NCBI GenBank assembly: GCA_029556045.1
Contig: JAKQGS010000250.1
Location: 1-6,022 of the forward strand
Direction: 5' to 3'
DNA from: Pseudomonadota bacterium
Lineage (GTDB): Bacteria > Bdellovibrionota > Oligoflexia > Oligoflexales > Oligoflexaceae
Length of the DNA: 6,022 nt
Positions 1 to 5,673 of this stretch are shown piece by piece (position 1 is the stretch's first letter; every line of letters begins with the position of its first letter). The position numbers and the translations under genes were made by a program. Below the pieces are notes generated by a model. That model worked only from the letters and a program-made list of their open reading frames with translations. It had not been told where the DNA came from and did no database searches.

Positions 1-1
1 C

Positions 2-265
2 GCTCGGGCCATGAATGGTCGCAGCGAGCGGGCTCAAAAGGATGTCAAGCAGATCCAGGACATCATCAGCCTGTTTCAGATGGGGCCCAAAACCGGCAAT
101 CCCGTCTTTGTGGAGGATTACGCCCGTGATCTGGGTGATAAAATCCGCTCCGCCTGTCCGTCCGGACGGGTGACCGGGCTGACCTCCGTGCGGGAATCCA
201 ATAAATACCCAGTTATCAGTGGCGAAATTGTTAAAATCACAGGCTATTGCCTGTCGCGCAAGTGA
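2..265 (+). CDS. Small envelope protein, paralogue of the next two genes (5' end outside window)
   Basis: The frame is open to the left edge, so the ATG at 11 is probably internal and the N-terminus, likely with a lipoprotein signal, is missing. Counting from that Met, the end of the protein carries a cysteine pair at residues 49 and 80. The stretch CPSGRVTGLTS follows the first Cys and TGYC ends at the second. The same pattern (CP.GR[VI].G[VL]TS ... KG.C, 32 residues Cys to Cys) recurs in the gene at 595-915, and more loosely in the gene at 282-602, so the three are tandem paralogues. A stretch resembling K..I...I.LF lies where the other two have IILGF, which suggests only about 30 residues are missing. 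The next gene starts 16 bases after the stop. I do not recognise the family. Function is unknown; an outer-membrane or periplasmic location is inferred from the paralogues. Confidence 0.7.
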   Translation, partial: ARAMNGRSERAQKDVKQIQDIISLFQMGPKTGNPVFVEDYARDLGDKIRSACPSGRVTGLTSVRESNKYPVISGEIVKITGYCLSRK

Positions 266-281
266 ACAAGGAGGTTAGGAT

Positions 282-602
282 ATGCGGTGGATGACGCTGG
301 TTCTGGCTGGCTTTCTCGGTGGTTGTGTATCGTTAAACAGCGTTTCTTTGACTCAGGTGCCCAAGGAAAGAAAAAATATCGTCACAGCGGAAGCATCGAA
401 GATTATAATTTTAGGATTTACATTCTCCAATGAGTATATCGACGAAGCTCATCGGCAACTGATGGCCAAATGCCAGAATGGCATGATTCAAGGGATCTTG
501 ACCAAAGATGAAATGACTAATTATTTCATCGGCATTGTGATGAAGCAAAAAGTCTTTGCCAAAGGCTACTGCATCAAGGGAAAGGGCCAGGACAATGCGT
601 AA
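282..602 (+). CDS. Small predicted lipoprotein, 106 residues, second of three tandem paralogues
   Basis: The start is well set: AAGGAGG at 268-274 lies 7 bases before the ATG. The N-terminus is a lipoprotein signal peptide with a hydrophobic core and lipobox LGGC, so Cys15 would be lipidated after signal peptidase II cleavage. The mature part has IIILGFT (residues 41-47), a Tyr-rich helix-like stretch (NEYIDEAHRQL) and then a cysteine pair at 64 and 97 enclosing a region ending KGYC. The Cys-to-Cys span is 34 residues, against 32 in the two relatives. The pair could form a disulfide in the periplasm (inference). The 3' end overlaps the next gene by 8 bases, so the two are almost surely co-transcribed and translationally coupled. 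No family name is recognised. The two-cysteine layout loosely recalls Bor-type small lipoproteins, but I would not claim homology. Confidence 0.85.
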   Translation: MRWMTLVLAGFLGGCVSLNSVSLTQVPKERKNIVTAEASKIIILGFTFSNEYIDEAHRQLMAKCQNGMIQGILTKDEMTNYFIGIVMKQKVFAKGYCIKGKGQDNA

Positions 603-915
603 GTGGTTGATGCTCCCAGCTCTGGTCGGAGCAGCCTTTCTAACGGGATGTACCCATAGTGTTCACATGGTGCATGCCGGGGATTTTTCTCCTTACAAGG
701 GTGAAAAATCCGGTAAACACATTGAAGGCAAAGCCCAGCGGCGTATTATTCTCGGGTTTACGGGTGATACCAACTATGTGGAAAGAGCCTTTGAGGAACT
801 GAAGTCCAAGTGCCCGAAGGGGCGCATCGTGGGGGTGACATCGGAATTCACCACCAGTCACGGTTTTTTGTCCTGGGATAATAAGGTTATCATGAAAGGT
901 GAGTGCGTCGGCTAA
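595..915 (+). CDS. Small predicted lipoprotein, 106 residues, third of three tandem paralogues
   Basis: I place the start at 595, not at the in-frame ATG at 556. From 595 the protein opens with a classical lipoprotein signal (Met-Arg-Lys, hydrophobic core, lipobox LTGC with Cys19), while the longer form would put a charged segment ahead of it. This start also makes the gene exactly as long as its upstream paralogue. Only a weak purine run (around 576-585) precedes it, fitting translational coupling through the 8-base overlap with the preceding stop. The mature protein has RRIILGFT, then TNYVERAFEEL, then Cys73 and Cys104 enclosing CPKGRIVGVTS ... VIMKGEC. The first of these three blocks and the spacing match the gene at 282-602, and the CP.GR block matches the truncated gene at 2-265. 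Function is unknown; an envelope-anchored role is inferred. No obvious intrinsic terminator follows. Confidence 0.85.
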   Translation: MRKWLMLPALVGAAFLTGCTHSVHMVHAGDFSPYKGEKSGKHIEGKAQRRIILGFTGDTNYVERAFEELKSKCPKGRIVGVTSEFTTSHGFLSWDNKVIMKGECVG

Positions 916-1056
916 TCGAAGTCGGCGCGTTTGTCGACGATGGCGGCGTTGCTTAGTCGGCTGCGGTCCTCATTGACTACCATGTCAACTGCGGTCCTCG
1001 CCTCCCTCGCGCCTTGCCCTCCCCGACTTAACGATGACGGCTCCAACGAAGTCGAC
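916..1056. repeat. Repeat-rich spacer between convergent genes
   Basis: This gene-free stretch is packed with short repeats. CTGCGGTCCTC occurs at 961-971 and again, identically, at 989-999. Between the copies lies a small hairpin, TTGAC (973-977) and GTCAA (984-988) with a 6-base loop. Outside these, ACGATGGCGGC (937-947) recurs with one change as ACGATGACGGC (1031-1041), and CGAAGTCG occurs at 917-924 and 1047-1054. CTTAGTCGG (952-960) is nearly the reverse complement of CCGACTTA with its next base (1023-1031). The nested arrangement looks like a compact structured element rather than random spacer. It resembles dispersed intergenic repeats in some proteobacterial genomes, but I cannot name it. 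It sits at the 3' ends of both flanking transcripts, so a role in transcript ends or as a dispersed repeat is possible. No T-tract is seen. Confidence 0.5.
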
Positions 1057-3324
1057 TCAAGACGCTCGCTGAGCCCGCCATTGCATCATAAACTTAAGAC
1101 ACTCTTTGGCTGACACCGGATCGTAACCGAAGCGGCGTTCCAGGTTCTGGTAGGTGGTACGGGCCAGAGCGATGGTTTTCTCATCAAACTTACGCAGCTC
1201 ATCCGTCTCCAGTACCAGCATCGCCTTGCAGGTGTTCTCCACCACCACCTGACGCTCCTTGTAATAGTATTTTTGAATGGCGCTCAGGTGTTCCTGGAAT
1301 ACTTTGGCGAGGTCCATCGCATCCTGCGGGTGATCCAGCTTGTAGGCGGCGATTTTTCCCAGCAGCGAATCCCGGTGTTTTTCAATGGCGCCAGAAATAT
1401 TTAATATCTTTTCCACTTCCTTCATCAGGGACTCGTTGGGTTCATCATAGGACTGCGTTGCCTTATTGTAGATCTTTTCCTTTTTAACCTGCGCCACCAC
1501 GTTTTCCACGTAGCGGCTGAGCAGGGAGGCATATTGCTGTTCTTCCACCAACTCCATGGCCACCGTTACTTCATATTCAAATTCAGAGGCAAATTCCGCC
1601 TGCAGGGCTTTGATGAACTCCGCTGGCTGATGGTAGCGTCCTTTGGGTTCGAATTGAAGAAACTCATAAACCGAGCGGTCCTTAACCAATACCTCCAGGG
1701 CATCAAAAATCGTCATGGGGGTGATGGTGGCGTGCCGCGGATACTGGGCTGCCTTATACAGGATGCTGCGAACCTCCCGCGGCGAGGCCCCAAAACGACC
1801 CTCATAGACGATGGTATTCTGGTACTCTTCGATCAGATCCGCGGTGAGTTCCTTTAAGACCTGTTCCTCGTCCTCTTTGAAAACCGGTGAGAGGGATTTC
1901 CCCTCGTAGAGCTTCAGTTTGGAGCGGGGATCAAGGCGGGTGATCAGAGCTCGATACTTGCTGTCATAATGCTCCGGCTCCGGCTGCTTGAGGCGGGTCA
2001 TCACCGCCCAAGTGGCCAGCAGGCGCATCGTATGGGGAGCAATGGGCTTCAGTTTACCCAAAGTTTTTACATCGCTGGCGTAGATTTGCTCCTCTTCTTG
2101 CGCCGTCAGCAGGTACGGGGCGGTTACCAGCTCAAACCGGCTTTTGAACGAAGCAAAATCCGGCAGGGTTTTAAAGGCGTCCAGGTGCTTTTCGTTGGTG
2201 GTGCCAAAAAAGACTACGTCAATATTAGCGGTGGAGGTGATGAGATTCAGGGTACCCTTTTCCACGGTGCTGAGGAGGTACTTAAAGGCCTCGATGGGTC
2301 GCTTCAGCATGTCAGAGAATTCAATGATGCCGCGGTTGGCCTCCACCAGAGGGCCGCCGGTCTCGAAAAAGGAAATATTGTGCAGAACCGGCGGCAGATT
2401 GGCGATATTGCGATCCATGGTCAACTGTTTTTCTCCTGCATCGATCGACATCTGGGGTTCCACCGTGCCCACCCCGATGCGGTACTGGCGGGAGTAAAAG
2501 AAACGCTCCACCTGCACATGGCGCAGCACCATGGTGAGGTCTCCGTCATAGGCTCCCAGAAGATTTTCCAGGATCAACTGATTGCGCTTGGAAAGACCCG
2601 ACAAAAGGATATGTGGGGGGAGTTCCACGTCTTCCGGCTTGATGCCCTCACGGGCGGCGATCATTTCCCGTAGCCAGATTTCACGCTGCGGCATGGGGAT
2701 CAGAAAAATCGGATTTTCCTTGAACTCCGAATGAATCTTTGAGGCGATTTTACTCTCGTCCAGCAGTGCAAAAGAGGCTGCCAGCTGACTGTTGCGGCTG
2801 CCGGTTTCCTTGAGAAATCCAATGGGGCCGGCCTCGCCGGAAACCTGCGGCACCGTTGATTTGTCGGTGGGGAATATCCAATTAAAGCGGTAAACCGCCC
2901 CTTCATCGGTTTCACTGTATTGCCGCATGGCACAACCGACCGACTCAATGATGGAGCTTTTGGCGGAACCGTTGGGACCATGCAGCAGGATCAACTTGTT
3001 GGGATACCCCAGACGATCAAAACTGCACAGGTAGGAGTAGATTTCATCCTGCACCGTTTCTGAACCAACGATGGGCACATGGCGTTCGGTGCCAGTGTCA
3101 AAAAGCTGCCACCGGGTGGTCTCAATGCCCTTGCCATTGACCTTACGGCTGCCAAAGTACTCAAATGTATCTTTCAGATAGGCCGGCGAGTTGCGAATCA
3201 TGCCCCGGGGGTTTTTCTGCACCAACTCCAGAAACCCGGCGAAACTAAGAAGGGCCTGTCGGGTTTGAAAAAGGGCGCGGGATTGCTGGTTCAACTGCGC
3301 AAGAATATCGGTCGTATTGTACAT
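1057..3324 (-). CDS. prkA: PrkA-family serine protein kinase (AAA-type ATPase), long form
   Basis: This 755-residue protein (from the start chosen here) belongs to the PrkA/YeaG family, cytosolic AAA-fold proteins described as serine protein kinases and tied to starvation, stress and sporulation responses. Visible landmarks are a Walker A motif GPNGSAKSS (residues 116-124, Lys122), a Walker B-like segment GIIEFSDM (332-339) followed by KRPIEAFKYLL as in family members, a sensor-1-like Asn in FFGTTNEKH (372-380), SRFELVTAPY (395-404), a block APHTMRLLATWAVMTRLKQPE (429-449) typical of PrkA, and a sensor-2-like GASPREV (512-518). The C-terminal 200 residues are helical and charged, as in the PrkA C-terminal domain. 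It is longer than the roughly 640 residues of E. coli YeaG, with about 90 extra N-terminal residues before the core. The partners usually next to yeaG (DUF444 and SpoVR proteins) are not adjacent here. Family call is firm; substrates are unknown. Confidence 0.93.
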   Translation of the reverse strand: MYNTTDILAQLNQQSRALFQTRQALLSFAGFLELVQKNPRGMIRNSPAYLKDTFEYFGSRKVNGKGIETTRWQLFDTGTERHVPIVGSETVQDEIYSYLCSFDRLGYPNKLILLHGPNGSAKSSIIESVGCAMRQYSETDEGAVYRFNWIFPTDKSTVPQVSGEAGPIGFLKETGSRNSQLAASFALLDESKIASKIHSEFKENPIFLIPMPQREIWLREMIAAREGIKPEDVELPPHILLSGLSKRNQLILENLLGAYDGDLTMVLRHVQVERFFYSRQYRIGVGTVEPQMSIDAGEKQLTMDRNIANLPPVLHNISFFETGGPLVEANRGIIEFSDMLKRPIEAFKYLLSTVEKGTLNLITSTANIDVVFFGTTNEKHLDAFKTLPDFASFKSRFELVTAPYLLTAQEEEQIYASDVKTLGKLKPIAPHTMRLLATWAVMTRLKQPEPEHYDSKYRALITRLDPRSKLKLYEGKSLSPVFKEDEEQVLKELTADLIEEYQNTIVYEGRFGASPREVRSILYKAAQYPRHATITPMTIFDALEVLVKDRSVYEFLQFEPKGRYHQPAEFIKALQAEFASEFEYEVTVAMELVEEQQYASLLSRYVENVVAQVKKEKIYNKATQSYDEPNESLMKEVEKILNISGAIEKHRDSLLGKIAAYKLDHPQDAMDLAKVFQEHLSAIQKYYYKERQVVVENTCKAMLVLETDELRKFDEKTIALARTTYQNLERRFGYDPVSAKECLKFMMQWRAQRAS

Positions 3325-3333
3325 AAAAATAAG

Positions 3334-3340
3334 CCCTCCC
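3334..3340 (-). promoter_or_regulatory. Ribosome binding site deciding the prkA start
   Basis: The minus strand reads GGGAGGG nine bases before the ATG at 3324-3322. This strong site supports that start over the in-frame ATG at 3351-3349, which lies upstream of the ribosome binding site and at the predicted transcription start. Confidence 0.8.
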
Positions 3341-3356
3341 TGGACATCCATTTTTG

Positions 3357-3385
3357 ATTTTAGCTGGTCTCTGTCAAATTGTCAG
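3357..3385 (-). promoter_or_regulatory. Predicted sigma70-type promoter of prkA
   Basis: On the minus strand CTGACA (3385-3380) is followed after exactly 17 bases by TAAAAT (3362-3357). Each hexamer matches the consensus at 5 of 6 positions. Transcription would begin near 3350 and give a leader of about 26 bases before the ATG at 3324. A second option overlaps it: a perfect TTGACA (3377-3372) with a 16-base spacer to AAAAAT (3355-3350). A small inverted repeat, AATTG-N5-CAATT (3377-3391), covers the -35 region and could be an operator, though the arms are only 5 bases long. Confidence 0.5.
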
Positions 3386-3390
3386 GCAAT

Positions 3391-3396
3391 TATAAT
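3391..3396 (+). promoter_or_regulatory. Possible -10 element for the PIN-PhoH gene
   Basis: TATAAT is a perfect -10 hexamer about 85 bases before the start codon, in the divergent region shared with prkA. No convincing -35 lies 16-18 bases upstream, and ATTATAAT reads the same on both strands, so its direction is ambiguous. A short hairpin, CTTTG-N6-CAAAG (3417-3432), would fall in the resulting leader. Confidence 0.2.
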
Positions 3397-3480
3397 AGGT
3401 CTTTCAAGGACGGTAGCTTTGTGTTACCAAAGTAGAAGAGTTTCCTCGTCAAAATTTAATGGTAAAGGACCCAACCACGG

Positions 3481-4809
3481 ATGAAAAAGGTCTTTGTACT
3501 CGATACCAATATCCTTTTGAGCAATCCCCTCAGCCTCTATAAATTTGATGATAACGACGTGGTGATTCCCATCTCCGTCATCGAGGAAATCGACAAGTTC
3601 AAGAAAGACCAAAGCGACATCGGCCGCAACGCGCGGGAGGTTTCCCGTATCCTTGACCGCATGCGGGAACGGGGCACCCTTTCCAGCGGTATCAAAATCT
3701 TCGAAGATCGCGAAGACTCCGGTGAGCTGTTTGTTTACCTCGGCCACAATATGGATGTTCTTCCCGATCAACTGGCCTCCAATACGGATAATCATATCCT
3801 GGCCATCGCCCTGACCCTGCAAAAGCAGTTTGGCCCCCGCAGCAAGGTATTGGTCATCACCAAGGACTCCAATTTACGCATCAAAGCGGATGCCTTCGGC
3901 ATTGCGGCGGAGGATTTTGAGGCGGATAAGGTGGATATTTCCCACCTTTACACCGGCCTTCGCCGGATGAAGGTGGATGCGTCGGTCATCAACGAATTTT
4001 ATGTCAAACGGGAGCTGAAACTCGATGACGAGCTGAATCCCAATGAATTTGTGATCCTTGAGGATAAGGCGGATCCTGACCAGTTCGTCTACGGGATGTA
4101 TGACGGGCAGGAGGGGATGGTTAAAATGATGGAGGCCCAGTCGGAAGGGGTCTGGGGTATTTTTTCCCGCAATCTGGAGCAATCCTTTGCCCTGCATTCC
4201 CTGATGGACGACAAGATCGCCCTGGTGACCATCAATGGGGAAGCGGGAACTGGCAAGACTCTGATGGCCATTGCGGCCGGACTGGCTAAAACCACCGATG
4301 AGGACCAGTACCACAAATTGCTGGTATCCCGTCCGATCTTTCCGCTGGGGCGGGATATCGGCTTTTTGCCGGGGGATCTCGAAGAAAAATTAAACCCCTG
4401 GATGCAGCCGATTTTTGACAACCTGGAACTACTTCTAGGCGGTGGATTTGGAGGACGGCAAAAACGCATCTCCAAGAGTTATCAGGAGTTGATCAATCAG
4501 GGAATGCTGGCGATCGAGCCGCTGACCTATATCCGGGGACGTTCGTTGCCCAACCAGTTCTTCATTGTGGACGAGGCGCAAAACCTGACCCCCCACGAGA
4601 TCAAAACCATTTTGACCCGCGCCGGCGAGGGGACCAAGATCGTCTTGACGGGCGATCCCTATCAGATTGATAACCCCTATCTTGACTCCCAAAACAACGG
4701 TCTGACTTATGTGATCGAACGGTTTCGCAAGGACCCCATTGCCGCTCACGTGACCCTGCAGAAGGGGGAACGAAGCGAGTTGGCCACCAAGGCCGCCCGT
4801 TTGTTATAG
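3481..4809 (+). CDS. phoH: PIN-PhoH fusion protein (predicted RNA helicase/ribonuclease)
   Basis: This 442-residue two-domain protein is of the YlaK/PhoH2 type. The N-terminal part (about 1-145) is a PIN nuclease domain: LDTN with Asp8, the acidic pair Glu35/Glu36 in VIEEIDKFK, Asp103 in NTDNHIL and Asp129 in ITKDSNLR supply the expected metal-binding acids. The C-terminal part (about 235-442) is a PhoH ATPase with Walker A GEAGTGKT (253-260), Walker B FIVDEAQN (361-368), the TGDPYQID block (390-397) and a C-terminal GERSELA with Arg431. All catalytic residues look intact and the length is normal. Mycobacterial PhoH2 proteins of this build unwind and cut RNA in an ATP-dependent manner, so an RNA role in the cytosol is expected (family knowledge). 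No small antitoxin-like gene precedes it. A modest AAAGGA (3464-3469) lies 11 bases before the ATG. It is divergent from prkA. Confidence 0.95.
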   Translation: MKKVFVLDTNILLSNPLSLYKFDDNDVVIPISVIEEIDKFKKDQSDIGRNAREVSRILDRMRERGTLSSGIKIFEDREDSGELFVYLGHNMDVLPDQLASNTDNHILAIALTLQKQFGPRSKVLVITKDSNLRIKADAFGIAAEDFEADKVDISHLYTGLRRMKVDASVINEFYVKRELKLDDELNPNEFVILEDKADPDQFVYGMYDGQEGMVKMMEAQSEGVWGIFSRNLEQSFALHSLMDDKIALVTINGEAGTGKTLMAIAAGLAKTTDEDQYHKLLVSRPIFPLGRDIGFLPGDLEEKLNPWMQPIFDNLELLLGGGFGGRQKRISKSYQELINQGMLAIEPLTYIRGRSLPNQFFIVDEAQNLTPHEIKTILTRAGEGTKIVLTGDPYQIDNPYLDSQNNGLTYVIERFRKDPIAAHVTLQKGERSELATKAARLL

Positions 4810-4816
4810 CGAGGGC

Positions 4817-4880
4817 CCGTCATCCTGAGGCCTTGCCGAAGGATCTCGCACGAGATGCTTCGCGTAGCTCAGCAAGACGG
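4817..4880. repeat. Long imperfect hairpin, probable dispersed intergenic repeat
   Basis: Two arms of about 30 bases pair around a tiny loop at 4849-4850. CCGTC (4817-4821) pairs with GACGG (4876-4880), CTGAG (4825-4829) with CTCAG (4868-4872), CGAAG (4837-4841) with CTTCG (4858-4862), and ATCTCG (4843-4848) with CGAGAT (4851-4856), with short mismatched stretches between. The core GTCATCCTGAG...GAAGGATCTCG is one I recognise from repeated intergenic hairpins in many unrelated bacterial genomes (memory, not a search). It fills the gap between two converging stops, so it may end both transcripts or protect their 3' ends. No T-tract follows on either strand, so it is not a textbook terminator. 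Confidence 0.7.
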
Positions 4881-4890
4881 TGGTGCTGCG

Positions 4891-5229
4891 TCATCTGGTT
4901 AAAGCACATAGGTAGCCTTCGGGCCCTGCCTCCAGGGCGGCGCGACCATAAAGCAGCGGGCTGTAATCGGAACAATGGTAGTACTGTTCCGGTTGGCAAA
5001 AGTTTTTAAGTTCTGTCTCTTCAGCGTTTTGAATCACCGCCACTAATTGGGATTCCGACCATTCTGCAATCAGATCGCAGTTCATCCCCGGGTGAAACGA
5101 TGCGTCTTGATCCCCTTTTTCTTGCATCGCATTCGACGGCGATTGCCCGATCGCTAGATCTGATTGGCAGAGCAAGGCCGAGGCCAAAACAAGAATTTTG
5201 ATCCAGGTTGGATAGCACGTTCTTATCAT
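4891..5229 (-). CDS. Small secreted four-cysteine protein, unknown function
   Basis: From the chosen start this is a 112-residue protein. The N-terminus is a Sec-type signal peptide: Arg3, a hydrophobic run (IKILVLASALL, residues 10-20), and a likely cleavage in the LAIGQS region near residues 25-30. Cys21 is not in a proper lipobox, because Leu precedes it, so lipidation is unlikely. The mature part has exactly four cysteines (51, 78, 86 and 108), enough for two disulfides, and is acidic and Gln/Glu-rich in the middle. I recognise no family. The start at 5229 is preferred over the in-frame ATG at 5304 because GGAGGA lies 8 bases before it and the longer form would bury the signal peptide behind 25 polar residues. 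The gene converges on the PIN-PhoH gene and diverges from the cytochrome gene. Expression is supported only by the ribosome site and signal peptide. Confidence 0.72.
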   Translation of the reverse strand: MIRTCYPTWIKILVLASALLCQSDLAIGQSPSNAMQEKGDQDASFHPGMNCDLIAEWSESQLVAVIQNAEETELKNFCQPEQYYHCSDYSPLLYGRAALEAGPEGYLCALTR

Positions 5230-5237
5230 GATGTTGT

Positions 5238-5243
5238 TCCTCC
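5238..5243 (-). promoter_or_regulatory. Ribosome binding site deciding the secreted-protein start
   Basis: GGAGGA on the minus strand lies 8 bases before the ATG at 5229-5227. Just upstream in the same transcript is a short hairpin (5251-5258 paired with 5261-5268, one G-T pair), which could affect access to this site. Confidence 0.65.
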
Positions 5244-5348
5244 AGGGCGCTCCATCCTCAAGGGTGGATGCTGTTAACAAATCCCCCATCGGCGGTGGTT
5301 CCAAAAGGTTGAGTGTTGTTGGATTTCTTAATAAATACAGGCATATAT

Positions 5349-5380
5349 GTAGTTGTATTGAGCAACTGCGGTATTTTTCT
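5349..5380 (+). terminator. Terminator-like hairpin with T-tract, no gene before it
   Basis: GTAGTTG (5349-5355) can pair with CAACTGC (5363-5369), including one G-T pair, across a 7-base loop. TATTTTTCT (5372-5380) follows. This has the form of a weak intrinsic terminator on the plus strand, yet no supported plus-strand gene lies just upstream. It could end a short untranslated transcript or simply be chance in an A/T-rich stretch. Confidence 0.25.
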
Positions 5381-5611
5381 CGGGCGGTTTTTCCATGGAT
5401 TTATGCCGGACGGTAAGGTTCATGGGCACAGTCGTTCAGGATGGCAACACTGGCAAGTCTCCTAACATGTCGGCGGTGATTTTGGGGGGGAGGTTCCTCT
5501 CAACTAATTGAAAATACGAAATAATTTTTGGTCATAAAACGGTCTGGGAATTGCTTTATGTCAGGTCACGCCTCAGGCTCTTTCGCTGTCCCATCGTCCG
5601 GGCAGACAAGG

Positions 5612-5645
5612 GTTGGATGTGACGGAGATGGTCCGGCATCCCAAC
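5612..5645 (+). other. Candidate leader hairpin before the cytochrome gene
   Basis: GTTGGATG (5612-5619) pairs with CATCCCAAC (5637-5645) with one bulged C. Inside it CGGA (5623-5626) pairs with TCCG (5632-5635). The structure ends 17 bases before the ribosome binding site at 5663-5668. It could influence translation or mRNA stability, but it matches no riboswitch I know. Confidence 0.3.
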
Positions 5646-5673
5646 GATAAGATGGCGTCATAAAGGAGTAGGA

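Larger units (their letters stand above)
5230..5673. other. Divergent intergenic region without a supported gene
   Basis: This 444-base gap separates the two divergent envelope genes. It must carry both promoters, but I find no confident one. The best guess for the cytochrome gene is TTGAAA (5508-5513) with a weak CATAAA (5533-5538) at a long 19-base spacing. The segment 5320-5380 is A/T-rich. A run of seven G lies at 5484-5490. A 29-codon frame at 5422-5511 exists but has only a poor ribosome site. Two candidate hairpins are listed separately. Confidence 0.5.

Noticed and set aside
556..594. In-frame ATG at 556 as the start of the third lipoprotein gene
   Set aside because: It would place a charged 13-residue tail before the signal peptide. 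The ATG at 595 gives a proper lipoprotein signal and the same length as its paralogue.
640..861. Minus-strand open frame inside the third lipoprotein gene
   Set aside because: It is fully antisense to a well-supported lipoprotein gene and has no ribosome site or recognisable domain.
931..1113. Plus-strand open frame of 60 codons over the repeat spacer
   Set aside because: It begins with TTG, has no ribosome site, is made of the repeat sequence and runs into the prkA 3' end on the other strand.
1969..2673. 234-codon plus-strand open frame within prkA
   Set aside because: It is an antisense shadow of the AAA core of prkA. The minus-strand reading contains conserved Walker and PrkA motifs and this one has none.
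3874..4749. Several minus-strand open frames opposite the PIN-PhoH gene
   Set aside because: They overlap one another and are antisense to intact PIN and PhoH motifs. None has a ribosome site or domain signal.
5230..5304. Longer start (ATG at 5304) for the secreted four-cysteine protein
   Set aside because: It lacks a ribosome site and would hide the signal peptide behind 25 polar residues. GGAGGA supports the start at 5229.
5228..5416. 62-codon plus-strand open frame opposite the secreted-protein start
   Set aside because: It has no ribosome site, overlaps the start and leader of the minus-strand gene, and contains the terminator-like hairpin.
5422..5511. 29-codon plus-strand open frame in the gap
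   Set aside because: It has only a weak AAGG three bases from the ATG, and no signal or motif. It is too short to support without conservation data.
5541..5557. Possible sigma54 promoter (GG-N10-GC with TTGCTTT) before the cytochrome gene
   Set aside because: The -12 part fits, but the -24 part reads CGGTCTG against TGGCACG, matching at only three positions. Such matches are common by chance.
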